A stretch of DNA of 35,719 nucleotides from Paenibacillus alkaliterrae. Its GTDB lineage: Bacteria > Bacillota > Bacilli > Paenibacillales > Paenibacillaceae. Positions 23,030 to 30,909 of the stretch are shown in pieces. The DNA is taken from the NCBI RefSeq assembly GCF_021532375.1, contig NZ_JAKGAP010000067.1, positions 1 through 35,719 of the forward strand, in the 5' to 3' direction. The translations under genes were made by a program, and so were the position numbers. How positions within the stretch are numbered: position 1 is the first letter of the stretch; each line of letters begins with the position of its first letter. The notes below the pieces were generated by a model. That model had not been told where the DNA came from. It ran no database searches and worked only from the letters and a program-made list of their open reading frames with translations.

Positions 23030-24082
23030 TTATTTCAAGATCGATTTCACCTGAATCTCTCCGCTCTCCATTTTCTTTTCGATTTCGATCATTTTGTCCT
23101 GGATTGCTTGGGGAACATGGCTGTTATACAGGTCGTCTTTGGCGATCCCAACCCCGCCTTCTTTAATGCCAAGCACCTCGTTTGTGCCAAAAGGCAATTT
23201 GCCCTGTTTGTACAAATCAAGCGCGCGGAAAACGGACGCATCGATATTTTTCAACATCGAAGTCAGGACGCTTCCGGGATAAAGCGGATTTTGGTTGGCA
23301 TCGACGCCAATCGTGTACTTCCCTAATGCGTTGCCCGCTTCAAGCACGCCAAGTCCGCCGCCGCCGGCAACCTGATAAACAATGTCGACTTTTTGCGCAT
23401 TATATTGCGAAAGCGTAAGCTCTTTCCCTTTCGGTGCGTTGGCAAAATCGCCAATGTAAGAAGCGACGACTTCCACGTCCGGATCAACGTATTGAGCGCC
23501 CTGCTCGTACCCCGCTTTAAAGTCATTGATGATGGGAACATCCATTCCGCCTACAAATCCGATCACTTTATCAGCGTTCGCCGCTTTCAACTCCTTGCTT
23601 GTCGTTACTAGCGCTGCAAATGCGCCCGCCAAAAAGGATCCTTCGCTTTGGGAGTAAAGCATCGAGTAAATATTCGGAACATCGGTAACGATCTCATCGA
23701 AAAAGATGAACTTTTGATCCGGATACCTATTGGCAATATCTTTGGCGATATCCACCATTTGGCTCGTACCGGCAACGACTACATCATATTTTTTGCTGGA
23801 AACGAGCGATTCCACGCCTGCTGCCCAGTCGGCCTGGTTAGTTCCGCCTTCTACTGTCTTCACTTCGATGCCGAGTTCTTTGCCTGCCTTCTGCATGCCT
23901 CTTTCCGTGGAATCGAAGAAACCTTTGTCTCCTAATGTACCGTTAACATAAAAGACAGCTTTGATTTTTTCCGGCTCATTAGCCGCACTTGTTTGGGTAT
24001 CCGACACCTTTCCGCAGGCTGCCAAAACGAGCAGCAAAGAGAACAGCAATACGCCAATCGACCACCGTTTATTATTCTTCAT
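23030..24082 (-). CDS. BMP-family substrate-binding lipoprotein (nucleoside type), copy 1
   Basis: The 350-residue protein starts with a lipoprotein signal (WSIGVLLFSLLLVLAAC, lipobox LAAC) and continues as a BMP/PnrA-type periplasmic-binding fold: AVFYVNGTLGDKGFFDST, VVAGTSQMVDIAKDIANRYP, SQSEGSFLAGAFAAL, IGFVGGMDVPIINDFKAGYEQGA and IGVDANQNPLYPGSVLTS. BMP proteins bind purine nucleosides at the membrane surface. The ligand-loop motif GDKGFFD differs from the common DKSFN form. The ATG follows AGAGGGGGAA. It is followed directly by the ATPase gene. Confidence 0.94.
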   Translation of the reverse strand: MKNNKRWSIGVLLFSLLLVLAACGKVSDTQTSAANEPEKIKAVFYVNGTLGDKGFFDSTERGMQKAGKELGIEVKTVEGGTNQADWAAGVESLVSSKKYDVVVAGTSQMVDIAKDIANRYPDQKFIFFDEIVTDVPNIYSMLYSQSEGSFLAGAFAALVTTSKELKAANADKVIGFVGGMDVPIINDFKAGYEQGAQYVDPDVEVVASYIGDFANAPKGKELTLSQYNAQKVDIVYQVAGGGGLGVLEAGNALGKYTIGVDANQNPLYPGSVLTSMLKNIDASVFRALDLYKQGKLPFGTNEVLGIKEGGVGIAKDDLYNSHVPQAIQDKMIEIEKKMESGEIQVKSILK

Positions 24083-24114
24083 ACAAAATTCCCCCTCTGG
24101 ATTTTTGTTAAACT

Positions 24115-25200
24115 CTATCGCGTACCGTTTAAGGTAGACTTCACCACGATTTCCCCGCTGGCGATCTTGCTCTCGATATCTTTCATCTTTTCCTTAATGT
24201 CATTTGGGACGTACTTCTCATACAGCTCGTCCCGGGCAATCCCGATCCCGCTATCCTTCACGCCCAGCACCTCCGTCGTACCGAAGGGCAGTGAACCGCC
24301 GCGGATTTTGCTTAAAGCGCGGAATACGGACTCGTCCAGATTTTTGAGCATCGAGGTGAGCACGCTGCCCGGATACAGCGGATTTTGGTTGATATCGACA
24401 CCGATCGTGTATTTGCCGGCTTCTTTCCCTGCTTTCAGAAGCCCCAATCCCGCGGCACCGGCTACGTTGTAAATGATGTCGACCTGCGACAAGTACTGCT
24501 TCGCCGCTAATTCCTCCGCCTTGCGTTGATTCACAAAATCGCCGACATAAGACGCAACCACTTGCACCTCCGGATCGATATACAAAGCGCCCTGCTCGTA
24601 ACCGGACTTGAAATCATTAATGATATCGATGTCCTCGCCCCCGATGAAGCCGATTTTTTTCTCGGAATTTGCCCCGCTCAGCTCCGGACTTGCGGTGACC
24701 ATCGCTGCGAATGCGCCAGCGAGGAACGAACCCTCGCTTTGCGAGCAGAGCATCGCGTACACATTCGGTATTCCATGAATCGTATCGTCGTAGAACACAA
24801 ACTGCTGCTCGGGATAACGACCCGCCAACTCCTTAACCACTTCCCTCAATTTCGACGTGCCGGCTATGATGACGTCATATAATCCGGAGGCAGCCAGCTT
24901 CTCGAGACCTGGCTCCCAGGCAGTAGAATCCTCGCCTCCTTCGACGCTTGACGTTTCGTAGCCGAATACGTACTCGGCTTTTTTAAGTCCCCGGTCGGCC
25001 GAATCGAAGAAGCCCTTGTCTCCCAGGTTGCCGCTGACATAATGCACGACCTTGAGGTGCTCATTATGAGCGGGCGTCTTGTAAGGCGTCTCCGCTTTTG
25101 CCGGCTCCTGCCGCTCGGGCGAATCGGCGCCGCTGCAGCCGGCCAGTCCCCATAATAAAAGGGTTGCCATCATGACCCATAGTCCTCTTTTCCGTCTCAT
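24115..25200 (-). CDS. BMP-family substrate-binding lipoprotein (nucleoside type), copy 2
   Basis: The 361-residue protein is a close paralogue of its neighbour, with the same landmarks (VHYVSGNLGDKGFFDSAD, IAGTSKLREVVKELAGRYP, SQSEGSFLAGAFAAM, IGFIGGEDIDIINDFKSGYEQGALY, IGVDINQNPLYPGSVLTSML). The signal ends in the lipobox LAGC, followed by a Ser/Glu/Pro-rich linker. The two copies look like a tandem duplication that has diverged, so they may differ in ligand or one may assist the nearby sensor kinase. It is the first gene of the operon; its ATG follows GGGGGAAG, with a cre-like site upstream. Confidence 0.93.
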   Translation of the reverse strand: MRRKRGLWVMMATLLLWGLAGCSGADSPERQEPAKAETPYKTPAHNEHLKVVHYVSGNLGDKGFFDSADRGLKKAEYVFGYETSSVEGGEDSTAWEPGLEKLAASGLYDVIIAGTSKLREVVKELAGRYPEQQFVFYDDTIHGIPNVYAMLCSQSEGSFLAGAFAAMVTASPELSGANSEKKIGFIGGEDIDIINDFKSGYEQGALYIDPEVQVVASYVGDFVNQRKAEELAAKQYLSQVDIIYNVAGAAGLGLLKAGKEAGKYTIGVDINQNPLYPGSVLTSMLKNLDESVFRALSKIRGGSLPFGTTEVLGVKDSGIGIARDELYEKYVPNDIKEKMKDIESKIASGEIVVKSTLNGTR

Positions 25201-25254
25201 TACCGCTTCCCCCTGCTCTGTTGAATGGTTGGTTTCGTTTATCAGTTTGTGCTT

Positions 25255-25268
25255 TGCAAACGATTACA
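25255..25268. promoter_or_regulatory. cre-like (CcpA/LacI-family) operator upstream of the nucleoside operon
   Basis: On the minus strand TGTAATCGTTTGCA matches the core cre pattern TGWNANCGNTNWCA at all fixed positions but one. It lies 55 bases before the first lipoprotein ATG. Carbon catabolite control of nucleoside use is plausible. No purine riboswitch was recognised in this leader. No convincing -35/-10 pair was found for either divergent gene, beyond TATACT at 25380-25385 for the sensor kinase. Confidence 0.45.
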
Positions 25269-25427
25269 ATACAAATTTATCATGCTTCCCCTGTCAGAAA
25301 AACAGACAGACCGTCGAATTAGGGTGTAAAAATCGTGCATTTTTTTCGGGTTGCCTGAATCGAGCATGTTTTGCTAAGGTATACTTACATTACTACTTAA
25401 GCCTTGAGGCAGGAGGTATCGCAACCG

Positions 25428-27155
25428 ATGTTCAGGAACTCGATTTTCGCTAAGCTGCTTCTATCGTTCCTGCTGCTCTCGACCATACCGCTTATGCTAT
25501 CGGGCTTGTTTTTGCTAAAAGGCTCCGAACGTACGCTGAATGAGAAGCTCCAAAGGGAAACGACCAATATACTCGATCAAAAGCTGAAAACGTTATCTTT
25601 CTTTATTGCCGACATGCGGCGCATGGGTGATGCGATCGCCTTGGACAAGGACGTCTCGGAATTCATAATCGCGCCGGACGCCGCGGCCGGACAAGCCCTT
25701 ATCCCCGAACTGAATCGGTTGTTGTCGGCTACCCAAGCGATTCGCCCGGAAAATATCGGAATGACGCTGATTAATGACCGCGGCCTCATCCATGCTTACG
25801 GCTATGAATTACGTCCCGATGCCACACCGCAAAGCGACTTTCATTGGCTTTCTGCAAGCGAGGACAAGGCGGACTTGTATACGATTTCCCAAATGCACGA
25901 CCGATCCTATAGCGCTCGCGAGCCGACTCAACCCGTGTTTTCATTCATCCGTAACATCGGTAACCCCGAGTCCGGAGCTCGCGGCGTTTTGATCATCGAT
26001 TTTAAAATCGAGATGCTGCGGGATTTGTTGAAAAACATTTTCCTGATGGGCGACATTTACAACGATTATGCTTCCGGTGTTATTATTACCGACCGGGCCG
26101 GAGAAATCTTATACCCGTATCCCGCCGGACTCTTTGTAGACGAAGATTATAAACGTCTGGAGCAAAACTACTTTCTCATCCAACGCTACGACAAAACGAC
26201 GGATTGGAATTTTACAGCCTATTTTTTAAAAAGCGAGCTCTACAAGCCGATTTACGGCATCCGCCAGATCGCGCTCTCGATTACAATCGGCAGCATTATC
26301 ATTTGTGTGATCGCTTCGCTTATTTTTTCGGACAGAATTTCCAAGCCTATTCTGCAGCTCCGCAATCTGATGATGAAAGTTGGCCGAGGCGACTTCGACG
26401 TGCATTACAAAGGCAAGTCCCAGGATGAGATCGGCGCACTCGGTCACGGCTTCAATACGATGGTGCGCCGTATTCAAGATTTGGTTCTGCAAGTATACGA
26501 AGAGCAGGATCAGAAGCGCCGCGCCGAGGTGACCGCGATGCAATCACAGATTAATCCGCATTTTCTGTACAACACTCTCGAATCGATTAATTCGCTAGCC
26601 CGCAAAACAAAGCAGCGGGAAATCAGCCGGATGATCGTTCTGCTCGGCAAGCTGCTGCGGATGAGTATCAGCACCTTCGAGGATATGATTCCGATTGAGA
26701 AAGAGGTCGCTTACGTACGCCAATATCTCGAAATTCACAAGCTGCGGATGAAGGAAGACTTCCGGTACGACATCCAGCTCGATCCGCAGCTGCTTCAGCT
26801 GTATACGATCAAATGGATTTTGCAGCCTGTCATCGAGAACGCCGTCATTCACGGACTATATCCGAAGCAGCATGCCGGGAATATCGAGGTGAAGGGTTGG
26901 CTGGGCGGCGAGGACGTCTACATCAGTGTCAGCGACCAAGGCGTCGGCATGGAGGCGAAAGCGCTGCTGCAGCTAAACGAAGATCTGGAACACCGGGCAA
27001 TCGAACTGGCCAAGCATCATGGCAAGGTAGGCTTATTCAATGTACAATCACGCATTAAGCTGTATTTTGGGCCGAATTACGGTATACACGTGGAGAGCGT
27101 CGGAGGACAAGGCATGACCGTGATCTTCAAGCTGCCAAGGAAGGAGTCGACATGA
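25428..27155 (+). CDS. Sensor histidine kinase, YesM family
   Basis: The 575-residue protein has TM1 near residues 8-30, an extracytoplasmic sensor of about 240 residues (dCache-like), TM2 near 280-300, a HAMP domain (SDRISKPILQLRNLMMKVGRGDFDVHY), the phosphoacceptor region MQSQINPHFLYNTLESINSLARK, and a HATPase_c domain (LQPVIENAVIHG, then VSDQGVGM). This is the standard YesM layout. The ATG at 25428 has AGGAGG 11 bases upstream; an earlier in-frame start at 25404 has none. It overlaps the response regulator by four bases. It is divergent from the nucleoside operon, which it probably controls. Confidence 0.93.
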   Translation: MFRNSIFAKLLLSFLLLSTIPLMLSGLFLLKGSERTLNEKLQRETTNILDQKLKTLSFFIADMRRMGDAIALDKDVSEFIIAPDAAAGQALIPELNRLLSATQAIRPENIGMTLINDRGLIHAYGYELRPDATPQSDFHWLSASEDKADLYTISQMHDRSYSAREPTQPVFSFIRNIGNPESGARGVLIIDFKIEMLRDLLKNIFLMGDIYNDYASGVIITDRAGEILYPYPAGLFVDEDYKRLEQNYFLIQRYDKTTDWNFTAYFLKSELYKPIYGIRQIALSITIGSIIICVIASLIFSDRISKPILQLRNLMMKVGRGDFDVHYKGKSQDEIGALGHGFNTMVRRIQDLVLQVYEEQDQKRRAEVTAMQSQINPHFLYNTLESINSLARKTKQREISRMIVLLGKLLRMSISTFEDMIPIEKEVAYVRQYLEIHKLRMKEDFRYDIQLDPQLLQLYTIKWILQPVIENAVIHGLYPKQHAGNIEVKGWLGGEDVYISVSDQGVGMEAKALLQLNEDLEHRAIELAKHHGKVGLFNVQSRIKLYFGPNYGIHVESVGGQGMTVIFKLPRKEST

Positions 27156-27901
27156 AGAAAACAAAGCTATTGATCGTCGACGACGAATGGATCATCGCGG
27201 ACAGTTTAAGCTCGATGGAGGAGTGGGACGAGCGGCACATCGAAGTCGTCGGCATCGCCCACAATGGATACGACGCCATCCGTTATCTGGAGGCGGAGCC
27301 GATCAGTCTCGTCATATCAGACATCCGCATGCCGGATATGGACGGACTGCAGCTGCTTCAATACATTTACGAAGAAATGCCGAATACTGAGGTCATCCTG
27401 ATCAGCGGTTATGAAGATTTCACCTATGTGAGAACAGCGCTGAGATACGGGGCCAAAGGGTACATCTTGAAGCCCATCGACACCGATGAGCTTCTCGAGA
27501 CCGTAGATCGTCTCTTAGCACCGGTCAATCCAAAAAACGGAGCCGACGACGACGCCATTCAACCCGAGGTCCCACTGACGTATCATAAGGAAATCGTTCG
27601 CAAAGCGATGCTTTATATTCAGGACCACCTGCATACTCCGCTCTCGCTCTCCGATGTGGCAGCGACCGTCCATTTGACGGCACACTACTTCGGACAAATT
27701 TTTAAAAGTGAGAGCGGTCTGCTCTTCAACTCCTATTTGACTCAGGTCCGGATGGAGAAAGCGTGCGAGCTGCTGAAGCATTCGGGACTGAAAATATACG
27801 AAATCTGTGAGCAGGTTGGCTATGTCGACCCGAAATATTTCGCCAAAGTATTTCAGAAGCAATTCGGCATGACCCCTAACGAATTCCGGTTAAAGAAGTG
27901 A
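27152..27901 (+). CDS. Response regulator, YesN type (REC plus AraC HTH)
   Basis: The 249-residue protein has a receiver domain (residues 1-125: LLIVDDEW with D10/D11, VISDIRMPDMDG with phospho-acceptor D57, ILKPID with K107) and an AraC-type double HTH (about 150-247: LSDVAATVHLTAHYFGQIFKSESG and IYEICEQVGYVDPKYFAKVFQKQFG). It lacks the long middle linker of the roughly 500-residue YesN proteins. The ATG overlaps the kinase stop (ATGA). Its last 26 bases overlap the 3' end of the convergent pullulanase gene. Confidence 0.94.
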   Translation: MKKTKLLIVDDEWIIADSLSSMEEWDERHIEVVGIAHNGYDAIRYLEAEPISLVISDIRMPDMDGLQLLQYIYEEMPNTEVILISGYEDFTYVRTALRYGAKGYILKPIDTDELLETVDRLLAPVNPKNGADDDAIQPEVPLTYHKEIVRKAMLYIQDHLHTPLSLSDVAATVHLTAHYFGQIFKSESGLLFNSYLTQVRMEKACELLKHSGLKIYEICEQVGYVDPKYFAKVFQKQFGMTPNEFRLKK

Positions 27902-30719
27902 CCGTCAGACGGTGACCGGTGCTCTTCTTAGGTTTGATGGCAGGAACGATATCCAGCTCGCTGACCATGCTGGTCACGTTCACCTTCGTGAAGGCTGCCC
28001 CTGGCGCGATCGAGATTACGCGATCATCCGGAATATCCTGCTTCGCGGTGTCCCAAATCGTCCCTTTTCGGAGAATGAACCCAATGCCTGTCGTCTCCGG
28101 AGAAATCTCGATCATCACCGTCGCTATGCCGTTTTCGACCTTGTCGAAGCGGATTTGGTCATTCCTGACTCCGGTGTTCCAAACCCATAGATTCCAATCG
28201 GTATAAACGTTGTCCGGTCTAATGTAATTCAACTGCACGCAGCGCTTTATTAACTCCGTTGTGGCGGTTAAGTTAACGCTCGCTATCAAGCTCTCATACG
28301 TTACGGTAATGACGGAATCACCCTCGCTGACTGCGGTTACCAGTCCTCCAGCTGTGACAGATGCAATAAGCGGATTATCCGTGGAATAGGAAGCCTTCGC
28401 CGTCACATTCCTCCTGCTGCCGTCGTTGTACTTCGCGTATACCTTCGTTTGGTGCATCGTCCCTGCCTGCAGGGTGTAGTCCTCGCTGTCCAGATCCAAC
28501 GATTCGAGAACTGGGGCCGCGGCATCCAGCTTAATAATGACGGCTGTCAAAGGCTCCAGCGTAATCGAGTTTTGCGTCAGAGTAAAGCCAGACTGAGATT
28601 GGGCGCTTATAGCTTCAATACCTGCTTCATCGTTATCCGCCAAAACTTTACCGCCCGTCAAATCCTCGGCAAGCGTTAACGTTCTTTCTCTGCTGTCCGA
28701 ATTCACGAACACGCAATAATGGCCCGTGCCATCCATCGCTCTGTTTTTGTAGCCGATCACAAGATCCGTCGCCCCGATTTCCGGTGCGTTAATCAATGTG
28801 ACGTTGGAATTCACAAGCTCCTTATCCCCTAGCCGGAAAGCATCGGTATGCTTTCTAAGCTCGATCAATCCCTTGGTGTACGCTTTCGTCATGCTGTTCA
28901 CCGGGTACTGGTCCTCATCGGTCGCCTTAACCCAGTCGAATTTGTTGATTGCATCGGAGGAGTCGTAGGAGTCATATATGAAATAAGGCTTCTCGAACGG
29001 ATTCCCGTCTTGATCCTCAAGCTCATGGTACTTTTGCTCCGGCGTACCAACTGACAGCCACTGCTTCGTACGTCCATATTCCTGGCCCGCGTGCAGGAAG
29101 GCCGTTCCTTGGGAAGTTAGTATAAGCAGGTTTCCAAGCCGGATTCGTTTATGAATTTCAAGATCATTGGCTGCGATTGCCGGGTCCTTCTTAATCGATT
29201 GAGCGATCACATCGTACAAAGGCAAATTATCATGCGACTCGATGTATTGGACTATATCGCCCGGATCATCGACCGGCGTATTTCCAGGCTGAGCTTTAAT
29301 GTTGTTAAAGATCGTTTGGATATTTCTTGCTCCGCCTGTTATGAACATGGGAACGCCTTCGTTGCCGAAGCCAGACTTCAATTCGTTGCGAATCTCGTCA
29401 GAGAAGACGCCGACGCTGTCCGTAGCATCCATCCAATCCTGATCTGCGCCTTTGCCTGCAAGCGAAGGATCGGCTAGATGCCCGCCGAACGTTCTCCAGC
29501 CTTCTCCAATGAAGAGCGCGTCAGGATTAATGCCCGCCGCTGCGGCATACGCTCTTTGTACTGCATCGTAAGTGGCGTCGCCCATCATATCCAAGCGCAT
29601 GCCGTCGATTTTGTACTCCTCGAACCAATATTTAACGGAATCAATCATAAGTTTTTCTGCCATTTTACGATTGGTAGCCAGATTGTTGCCGAATCCGCCG
29701 ATGAAGCTTCCATCCGGCTTTTGAAACGCATAATAGTTAGGTACGATGTCGTTCAGGAAATCGGCTTTAGCCATATGGGTGTAGACAACATCGAGCACAA
29801 CGCCCATTCCTTCTTGATGAATAGCATTAATTAATCCCTTTAATTCTTTAATTCTAAGCTCGGGATCGGCTGCATCCTGAGAATAAGCGCCATCGGGTGA
29901 GAAATAGCTGTGCGGGTCATAGCCCCAGTTGTATTCGTTATCCTTCGCCGAATAATCCAGCTCCCGCTCTCCCATTTTCAATTCATCGCCGTAATACCAT
30001 GCCATAACAGGCAGCAGTTGAATATGGGTAACGCCGAGGGATTTAATATAATCGAGCTTGTCGATAAATGCGCTGAAGGTGCCCCATCTCGCGTTCTCGC
30101 TCAATTCTCCGGCAATGGAAGGATCGGACGTGAAGTCACGGATATGCGCCTCCCAAATGATCGCATCCACCCTTTGCCCGTAGCCGTCAATTTGGGCAAA
30201 GCTAAACCCATCCGGATCCGTTCCGCTCAAATCGACGATAGCCGCTTTCCCGACTGCATCGCCGTCGACCCCGACTTCGCCTCTGGTGTTCACTCGGAAC
30301 GGCGCCATCGATTTGGCATACGGGTCAAGCACCTTTTTCATAACGCCGTCATTCGTCACTTCATATTGATAGTAATAACCTTTGAGGTCCGTTACGCCTG
30401 GAATGGCCGCATCGCCTGGCGCAATCGTCGTCGACCAAACGCCATGGTCGCCCTTGGCTAAATCCACGCTGCCCGCAAGCTGTGTAGAATCATTCTTATC
30501 GTAGATTTTAACCGTAACCGCGCTTGCTTTCGGAGCCCACAGCTTAAGCGCCGCGCTCCCCGCGTCCGCGTTATACGTGGCCCCGAGGTCATCACCATCG
30601 TAGGCGTACATTTCATCGAGCATTCTCCAGCCTGCAGCGGCTTGAACTGTCTCCGATAACATTTCCGCAGCTGCGATGCAGGAATTTGCCGGAAGCTCCG
30701 CCGGCTCATAAGGTGACAC
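27876..30719 (-). CDS. pulA: Type I pullulanase (GH13), probably truncated at both ends
   Basis: The 947-residue protein has a CBM48 region (about 50-140), the GH13 catalytic domain with the type I pullulanase marker YNWGYDP, nucleophile region DGMRLDMMGD, acid GEGW, and ESHDN, then a C-terminal beta domain, a bacterial Ig-like (Big_2) domain (about 740-820: YTLQAGTMHQTKVYAKYNDGS) and a PUD/CBM41-like module (about 830-930: VQLNYIRPDNVYTDWNLWVW). It cleaves alpha-1,6 links in pullulan and starch. No signal peptide is present, although such modular enzymes are usually secreted. The last residues (STGHRLTVTSLTGIR) are encoded by the antisense of the response-regulator 3' end, suggesting a cut-off gene. 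The GTG at 30719 has AGGAGGG nine bases upstream; the ATG at 30755 has no ribosome site. Confidence 0.9.
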   Translation of the reverse strand: MSPYEPAELPANSCIAAAEMLSETVQAAAGWRMLDEMYAYDGDDLGATYNADAGSAALKLWAPKASAVTVKIYDKNDSTQLAGSVDLAKGDHGVWSTTIAPGDAAIPGVTDLKGYYYQYEVTNDGVMKKVLDPYAKSMAPFRVNTRGEVGVDGDAVGKAAIVDLSGTDPDGFSFAQIDGYGQRVDAIIWEAHIRDFTSDPSIAGELSENARWGTFSAFIDKLDYIKSLGVTHIQLLPVMAWYYGDELKMGERELDYSAKDNEYNWGYDPHSYFSPDGAYSQDAADPELRIKELKGLINAIHQEGMGVVLDVVYTHMAKADFLNDIVPNYYAFQKPDGSFIGGFGNNLATNRKMAEKLMIDSVKYWFEEYKIDGMRLDMMGDATYDAVQRAYAAAAGINPDALFIGEGWRTFGGHLADPSLAGKGADQDWMDATDSVGVFSDEIRNELKSGFGNEGVPMFITGGARNIQTIFNNIKAQPGNTPVDDPGDIVQYIESHDNLPLYDVIAQSIKKDPAIAANDLEIHKRIRLGNLLILTSQGTAFLHAGQEYGRTKQWLSVGTPEQKYHELEDQDGNPFEKPYFIYDSYDSSDAINKFDWVKATDEDQYPVNSMTKAYTKGLIELRKHTDAFRLGDKELVNSNVTLINAPEIGATDLVIGYKNRAMDGTGHYCVFVNSDSRERTLTLAEDLTGGKVLADNDEAGIEAISAQSQSGFTLTQNSITLEPLTAVIIKLDAAAPVLESLDLDSEDYTLQAGTMHQTKVYAKYNDGSRRNVTAKASYSTDNPLIASVTAGGLVTAVSEGDSVITVTYESLIASVNLTATTELIKRCVQLNYIRPDNVYTDWNLWVWNTGVRNDQIRFDKVENGIATVMIEISPETTGIGFILRKGTIWDTAKQDIPDDRVISIAPGAAFTKVNVTSMVSELDIVPAIKPKKSTGHRLTVTSLTGIR

Positions 30720-30812
30720 CGTATCAGATCCCTCCTGAATCCATACCTCACTCATCTGCGGAGAAGTTAGTTGTCTTGCGGCAGCTCCTTCGAAATCGTA
30801 TATTCGCCCCTA

Positions 30813-30841
30813 ATGGTATCGTTTGCACTTATTCTATGCAA
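30813..30841 (-). promoter_or_regulatory. Putative pullulanase promoter with cre-like site
   Basis: On the minus strand TTGCAT (30841-30836) and TACCAT (30818-30813) are 17 bp apart. A cre-like 14-mer, TGGTATCGTTTGCA on the plus strand (30814-30827), covers the -10. It shares the core ATCGTTTGCA with the site before the nucleoside operon. Carbon catabolite repression of a starch enzyme would fit. Confidence 0.4.
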
Positions 30842-30884
30842 AAAAAGCTCCGAAAGTCGAGATTATCGATTTTCGGAGCTTTTT
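30842..30884. terminator. Strong bidirectional terminator
   Basis: AAAAAGCTCCGAAA (30842-30855) pairs with TTTTCGGAGCTTTTT (30870-30884), with further inner pairs TCGA/TCGA, giving a stem near 19 bp with A- and T-runs on both sides. It ends the LTA synthase transcript (minus strand). Confidence 0.88.
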
Positions 30885-30909
30885 AATTTCGTTATAAATG
30901 CATCTATTA

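Noticed and set aside
25201..25427. Possible purine riboswitch before the nucleoside operon
   Set aside because: The minus-strand leader is short and does not show the conserved purine-riboswitch junction sequences.
29910..30461. 183-codon plus-strand open frame opposite the pullulanase
   Set aside because: It is antisense to conserved GH13 sequence and shows no protein-like motifs.
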